Below, one piece after another: positions 6,556-9,218 of a stretch of 9,218 bases of DNA. Numbering within the stretch: position 1 is the first letter of the stretch; every line of letters starts with the position of its first letter. The DNA comes from Thermoplasmata archaeon. GTDB taxonomy: Archaea > Thermoplasmatota > Thermoplasmata > Thermoplasmatales > Thermoplasmataceae. Position numbers and translations under genes: made by a program. The stretch lies in assembly GCA_021799755.1 (NCBI GenBank), contig JAJYZU010000039.1, positions 1-9,218 of the forward strand, written 5' to 3'. The notes below the pieces were generated by a model. That model saw only the letters and a program-made list of their open reading frames with translations, was not told where the DNA came from and did not search any database.

Positions 6556-6705
6556 CAATTTGCCTCACCATGATTCTCGGTATTGGGGTTCAATAAAATT
6601 TCACCTCTTAACGTTCCCTCTTCACCAATTGCTTGAAGTGCGTTTCCCAATCCCAAATACTTCCCTAAAGCCCCGAAAACAGTAATTCCCCTGAGAGTTT
6701 CTCAT
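6555..6705 (-). CDS. Possible leading small gene of the operon, split by one base in a G run
   Basis: From an ATG at 6705 the frame reads M-R-N-S-Q-G but soon leaves any protein-like sequence and stops. One base over, from the GGGG run (6691-6688 on the minus strand), a frame continues as G-I-T-V-F-G-A-L-G-K-Y-L-G-L-G-N-A-L-Q-A and ends in TGA at 6557-6555. That TGA overlaps by one base (TGATG) the ATG of the next small gene. With one G fewer the two parts join into a 49-residue protein. A TATA-like element lies about 24 bases before the ATG, as expected for a leaderless start. Explanations are a sequencing error, a real inactivating indel, or +1 slippage. Otherwise the second frame could start only at TTG 6656 or 6650. 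No family is recognised. Confidence 0.35.
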
Positions 6706-6724
6706 GCAAAGCTAACGGCTACGA

Positions 6725-6734
6725 TTTAGATAAA
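6725..6734 (-). promoter_or_regulatory. Candidate TATA box for the small-gene/kinase/HEPN operon
   Basis: On the minus strand TTTATCTAAA(T), preceded by AAAAGG, lies about 24 bases before the ATG at 6705. This spacing matches archaeal leaderless transcription and would place the transcript start at or next to that ATG. Confidence 0.45.
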
Positions 6735-6944
6735 CCTTTTCATGATCCATGGAGGTTCAGCTTAAACTAACTTTGCTATTAATTTGATTCACGGATAGCT
6801 AGACTGAAGTTTGAAATGAAACTTTCCAAAAATAAAAGGAATAGTATTGGAATGCTTCACAGCCCAGAACAATGAATGAGTTGCATAACAATTCAAATTT
6901 AGCTTTCTTTAGAATATTAATGAATTTTACCTGTTTAGCTTCAA

Positions 6945-6957
6945 ATAAATATATATA
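6945..6957 (+). promoter_or_regulatory. TATA box of thrS
   Basis: AATAAATATATAT, centred about 26 bases before the ATG at 6978, is a strong archaeal TATA element. The spacing predicts a leaderless thrS mRNA, which also fits the absence of a GGTGA site before the ATG. Confidence 0.65.
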
Positions 6958-6977
6958 ATGAAGGATATTGCACCGTT

Positions 6978-8987
6978 ATGCACGAATCATCCATAAAAAT
7001 TCCGATCAAGAAAGGGCAACGTTTTGCGGATGCGCTTGGCCGCAAGGACGTCGATATCGTTGCCGCAAGGTTCAATGGGGCACTCTTTGATCTATCCAGT
7101 ATATCGCCCTCAGACGGTACATTCGAGGCAGTCAATGTCCACTCCAAGGATGGCATGAAGATACTCAGGCATTCTGCCGCTCACCTTATGGCACAGGCAA
7201 CCCTTCAGATCTATCCTGATGCGCGTCTTAATGCAGGTCCCCCGACAGAGGATGGTTTTTATTACGACATAATGATGGATCCTATATCCTCCGAGGACCT
7301 TGGCAATATAGAGAAGGTCATGAAGAAGCTGGCAGAGGAAAATATACCAATTGTGAGGGAGGAAAAATCGAAGGATGACCTTCTAAAGTTGTTCCATGAC
7401 AATCCTTTCAAGATCGACAAGATTAGAGATAACGTGCCAGATGGTTCCAAGTCATCCATATATGTGCAGGGGAGCTTCAAGGACTTCTGCACCGGCCCTC
7501 ATGTGCCATCGACCGGTTACCTGAAAAATGTGAAGCTTCTTTCACTGGCATCGACCAACTATAAAGGTGACGAGAAAAGGGAGAAGCTTGTTCGGATCTA
7601 CGGCACCGTCTTTCCGTCGGATAAGGAACTGAAGGATTACCTGAAGATGCGTGAAGAGGCCCTGAAGCGTGATCACCGCAAGGTAGGCCAGGAAATGGAT
7701 CTTTTTGTCTTCAGCTCCGAACGGGCCCCTGGGTTTCCCCTTTACACCCCAAATGGTACCGTCATAAGGAATGAGCTCATCGCTTTCATGCATGAACTGA
7801 ACGCCAGGAACGGCTGGCAGGAAGTCTCCACACCGCACATCTTTACGGACATAATGTGGAAGCAATCCGGGCATTACGCGAAGTACAAGGATAACATGTA
7901 CACATTTGAGTTCAAGGATGGAACCGGTTACGCGGTAAAGCCGATGAACTGCCCAGGACACATAACCATTTTTGAAAGGGAGCCGCACAGCTACAGGGAT
8001 CTGCCAGTAAAGTATTCGGAGCCGGGCCAGGTATACAGATACGAGAAGTCAGGCGAGGTCGGAGGTCTAACAAGGCCAAGGACTTTCACTATCGACGATG
8101 GCCATGGTTTCATGCGCGCGGATCAGCTTGTAGACGAAATAAAGAGCATTATAGAAATGACAAGGGAGACGTTCAGGCTCCTTGGAGAGAGCAAGCTGGA
8201 TTTTGAACTGAGCGTGATGGATGAGGATAAACCGGAAAACTACCTCATCGAGTATGTCTGCCAGAATTGCGGTACCGTTTTCCATGCAAGGAAGGTTGCT
8301 GGAGAGGGCGAACTTCAGTGCCCCAGCTGCGGATCTGACAGCATAAACCCGGATCTATCCAAATGGAAGGAAGCAACAGAAAGCCTCCGTACCGCCCTGA
8401 AGGAATCAGGCATCGTTTACGAAGAGCTGAAGGGGGAAGCCGCATTCTACGGCCCAAAGATTGATGTTCACGTAGCAGACGCCATAGGCAGGAAATGGCA
8501 GTGCTCCACAATCCAGGTCGACTTCATGATGCCCATCAACTTCAACCTGCAGTACGTGAACCAGGCTGGAAAGAAGGAAAACCTTGTCATGCTTCACCGC
8601 GCGGTCTTCGGCAGCTACGAGAGATTCATGGCCATACTCATAGAAAATTTTGCTGGCAACCTGCCCACATGGATCTCGCCAATGCAGGTTTTCATAGCGC
8701 CCGTATCGGAGAAGTATCTCGAATATAGCGAAAAGGTTCTTGCCGACATGCTCAGGAATGGGATAAGAGCGCACCTCGACAGGGGAACCGAGACACTGAA
8801 CAAGAAGCTGAAGATGATAAGGAGCAAGCGTCCATCCTATATTGTAGTGGTTGGGGAAAGGGAGCTTGAATCCGGGAAGATTACCGTCCGGAACAGGAAA
8901 AACGAGCAGAAAGAGATGTCTGTGCCAGGATTCATTGATGCAATTGGCAAGGAAATAAGGGAGAGATCTCCCGTCCAGGCTATCTGA
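6978..8987 (+). CDS. thrS: Threonine--tRNA ligase, bacterial-type domain order with zinc-ribbon insert
   Basis: A 669-residue enzyme that activates threonine with ATP and charges tRNA-Thr. Order of parts: N-terminal TGS domain (about 1-60); editing domain with H65-x3-H69 and the C171...H175 pair (D-F-C-T-G-P-H), which removes mis-attached serine; class II catalytic core with the zinc-binding residues C325 (M-N-C-P-G-H), H376 (D-D-G-H-G-F) and H540 (L-H-R-A-V-F-G-S); and C-terminal anticodon-binding domain (about 555-660). Between the core motifs sits an insert with C428-x2-C431-x16-C448-x2-C451, a zinc ribbon that the E. coli enzyme lacks and that largely explains the extra length over its 642 residues. 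Many archaea instead use a ThrRS with an unrelated editing domain, so the bacterial-type layout is notable. Its stop is 6 bases from that of the converging etfA. Confidence 0.96.
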   Translation: MHESSIKIPIKKGQRFADALGRKDVDIVAARFNGALFDLSSISPSDGTFEAVNVHSKDGMKILRHSAAHLMAQATLQIYPDARLNAGPPTEDGFYYDIMMDPISSEDLGNIEKVMKKLAEENIPIVREEKSKDDLLKLFHDNPFKIDKIRDNVPDGSKSSIYVQGSFKDFCTGPHVPSTGYLKNVKLLSLASTNYKGDEKREKLVRIYGTVFPSDKELKDYLKMREEALKRDHRKVGQEMDLFVFSSERAPGFPLYTPNGTVIRNELIAFMHELNARNGWQEVSTPHIFTDIMWKQSGHYAKYKDNMYTFEFKDGTGYAVKPMNCPGHITIFEREPHSYRDLPVKYSEPGQVYRYEKSGEVGGLTRPRTFTIDDGHGFMRADQLVDEIKSIIEMTRETFRLLGESKLDFELSVMDEDKPENYLIEYVCQNCGTVFHARKVAGEGELQCPSCGSDSINPDLSKWKEATESLRTALKESGIVYEELKGEAAFYGPKIDVHVADAIGRKWQCSTIQVDFMMPINFNLQYVNQAGKKENLVMLHRAVFGSYERFMAILIENFAGNLPTWISPMQVFIAPVSEKYLEYSEKVLADMLRNGIRAHLDRGTETLNKKLKMIRSKRPSYIVVVGERELESGKITVRNRKNEQKEMSVPGFIDAIGKEIRERSPVQAI

Positions 8988-8993
8988 TCAGGA

Positions 8994-9218
8994 TCATCCG
9001 GGTGATGAGGCTGGTGTTCCGGCCTTTACCTTTCTTATCTCCTCGGTGAGCTTCGGAAGTGCCTTCGATGCATCCGCATTTATGAAGTAGTCTGAAAACT
9101 TCACGATCGGAGCATCCGGGTCGGTGTTGATCGAAATAATGGTTTCGCTCGCCTTCATTCCGACGATGTGCTGTATCTTTCCTGAAATCCCTGCGGCAAT
9201 GTACAGTTTCGGCCTCAC
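8994..9218 (-). CDS. etfA: Electron transfer flavoprotein alpha subunit, C-terminal part (5' end outside window)
   Basis: The last 74 residues of an ETF alpha (FixB-type) subunit, which with the beta subunit carries electrons from dehydrogenases and binds FAD in its C-terminal domain. The visible part has the FAD-binding run R-P-K-L-Y-I-A-A-G-I-S-G-K-I-Q-H and the later I-N-T-D-P-D-A-P-I (I/V/S-N-x-D-x-x-A-P-I type), both hallmarks of this domain. The GTG at the window edge is an internal valine codon, since the family has several hundred residues before this point. The end K-V-K-A-G-T-P-A-S-S-P-G is a short, probably disordered tail. Its stop faces that of thrS with 6 bases between. The beta-subunit gene is probably upstream, outside the window. 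Confidence 0.9.
   Translation of the reverse strand: MRPKLYIAAGISGKIQHIVGMKASETIISINTDPDAPIVKFSDYFINADASKALPKLTEEIRKVKAGTPASSPG

Larger units (their letters stand above)
6706..6977. other. AT-rich divergent intergenic region
   Basis: About 270 bases between the minus-strand operon and thrS, with no gene-like frame on either strand. It holds the two outward-facing promoter candidates described separately. I see no clear repeat, tRNA end or attachment site that would mark the edge of an insertion. Confidence 0.6.

Noticed and set aside
1112..6977. Search by eye for flanking direct repeats, integrase, transposase or tRNA attachment site around the block
   Set aside because: None was visible, so mobility of the block is not claimed beyond its gene content and position.
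7542..7988. 148-codon antisense frame within thrS, and several shorter ones to 8827
   Set aside because: All lie opposite a clear thrS coding sequence and resemble no protein; long antisense frames are expected from its codon bias.

Overview
The window looks archaeal, most likely a Thermoplasmata-type organism (inference). Arginine is mostly AGG/AGA. A TATA element lies about 25 bases before the thrS start codon, which suggests leaderless transcription. Internal operon genes carry GGTGA-type ribosome sites. Both edges are ordinary chromosomal genes: on the left the end of a YVTN-repeat surface protein and a DUF998 membrane protein, on the right thrS and the end of etfA (electron transfer flavoprotein alpha).

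Between them (about 1515-6735) sits an accessory block of two converging operons whose stop codons are 10 bases apart. The plus-strand arm is a Vsr-type mismatch endonuclease (1597-2004) overlapping by ATGA a C5-cytosine DNA methyltransferase (2001-3164). The minus-strand arm starts near 6705 with two very small reading frames. It continues with a 760-residue protein that has two GHKL ATPase domains (a MORC/Hsp90-like N-terminus and a histidine-kinase C-terminus). It ends with a receiver-domain protein that overlaps the kinase gene by ATGA.

The receiver protein has a C-terminal helical domain with an R-N-x3-H motif (R243-H248), the signature of HEPN ribonucleases. The minus arm therefore reads as a two-component system whose output is probably an RNase rather than a DNA-binding domain. 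Beside a methyltransferase and Vsr, and with no ordinary restriction enzyme visible, it is a good candidate for a defence (abortive-infection-like) system. A possible scheme is that the ATPase/kinase senses DNA state, phosphorylates the receiver, and so controls the RNase, while the methyltransferase marks self DNA. This scheme is inference; the domain assignments rest on motifs read directly.

Left of the block, the DUF998 gene appears frameshifted near its end, followed by about 480 bases without a convincing gene. Right of it, about 270 AT-rich bases hold promoters for both the minus-strand operon and thrS. No tRNA, rRNA, CRISPR array, transposase or integrase was seen.
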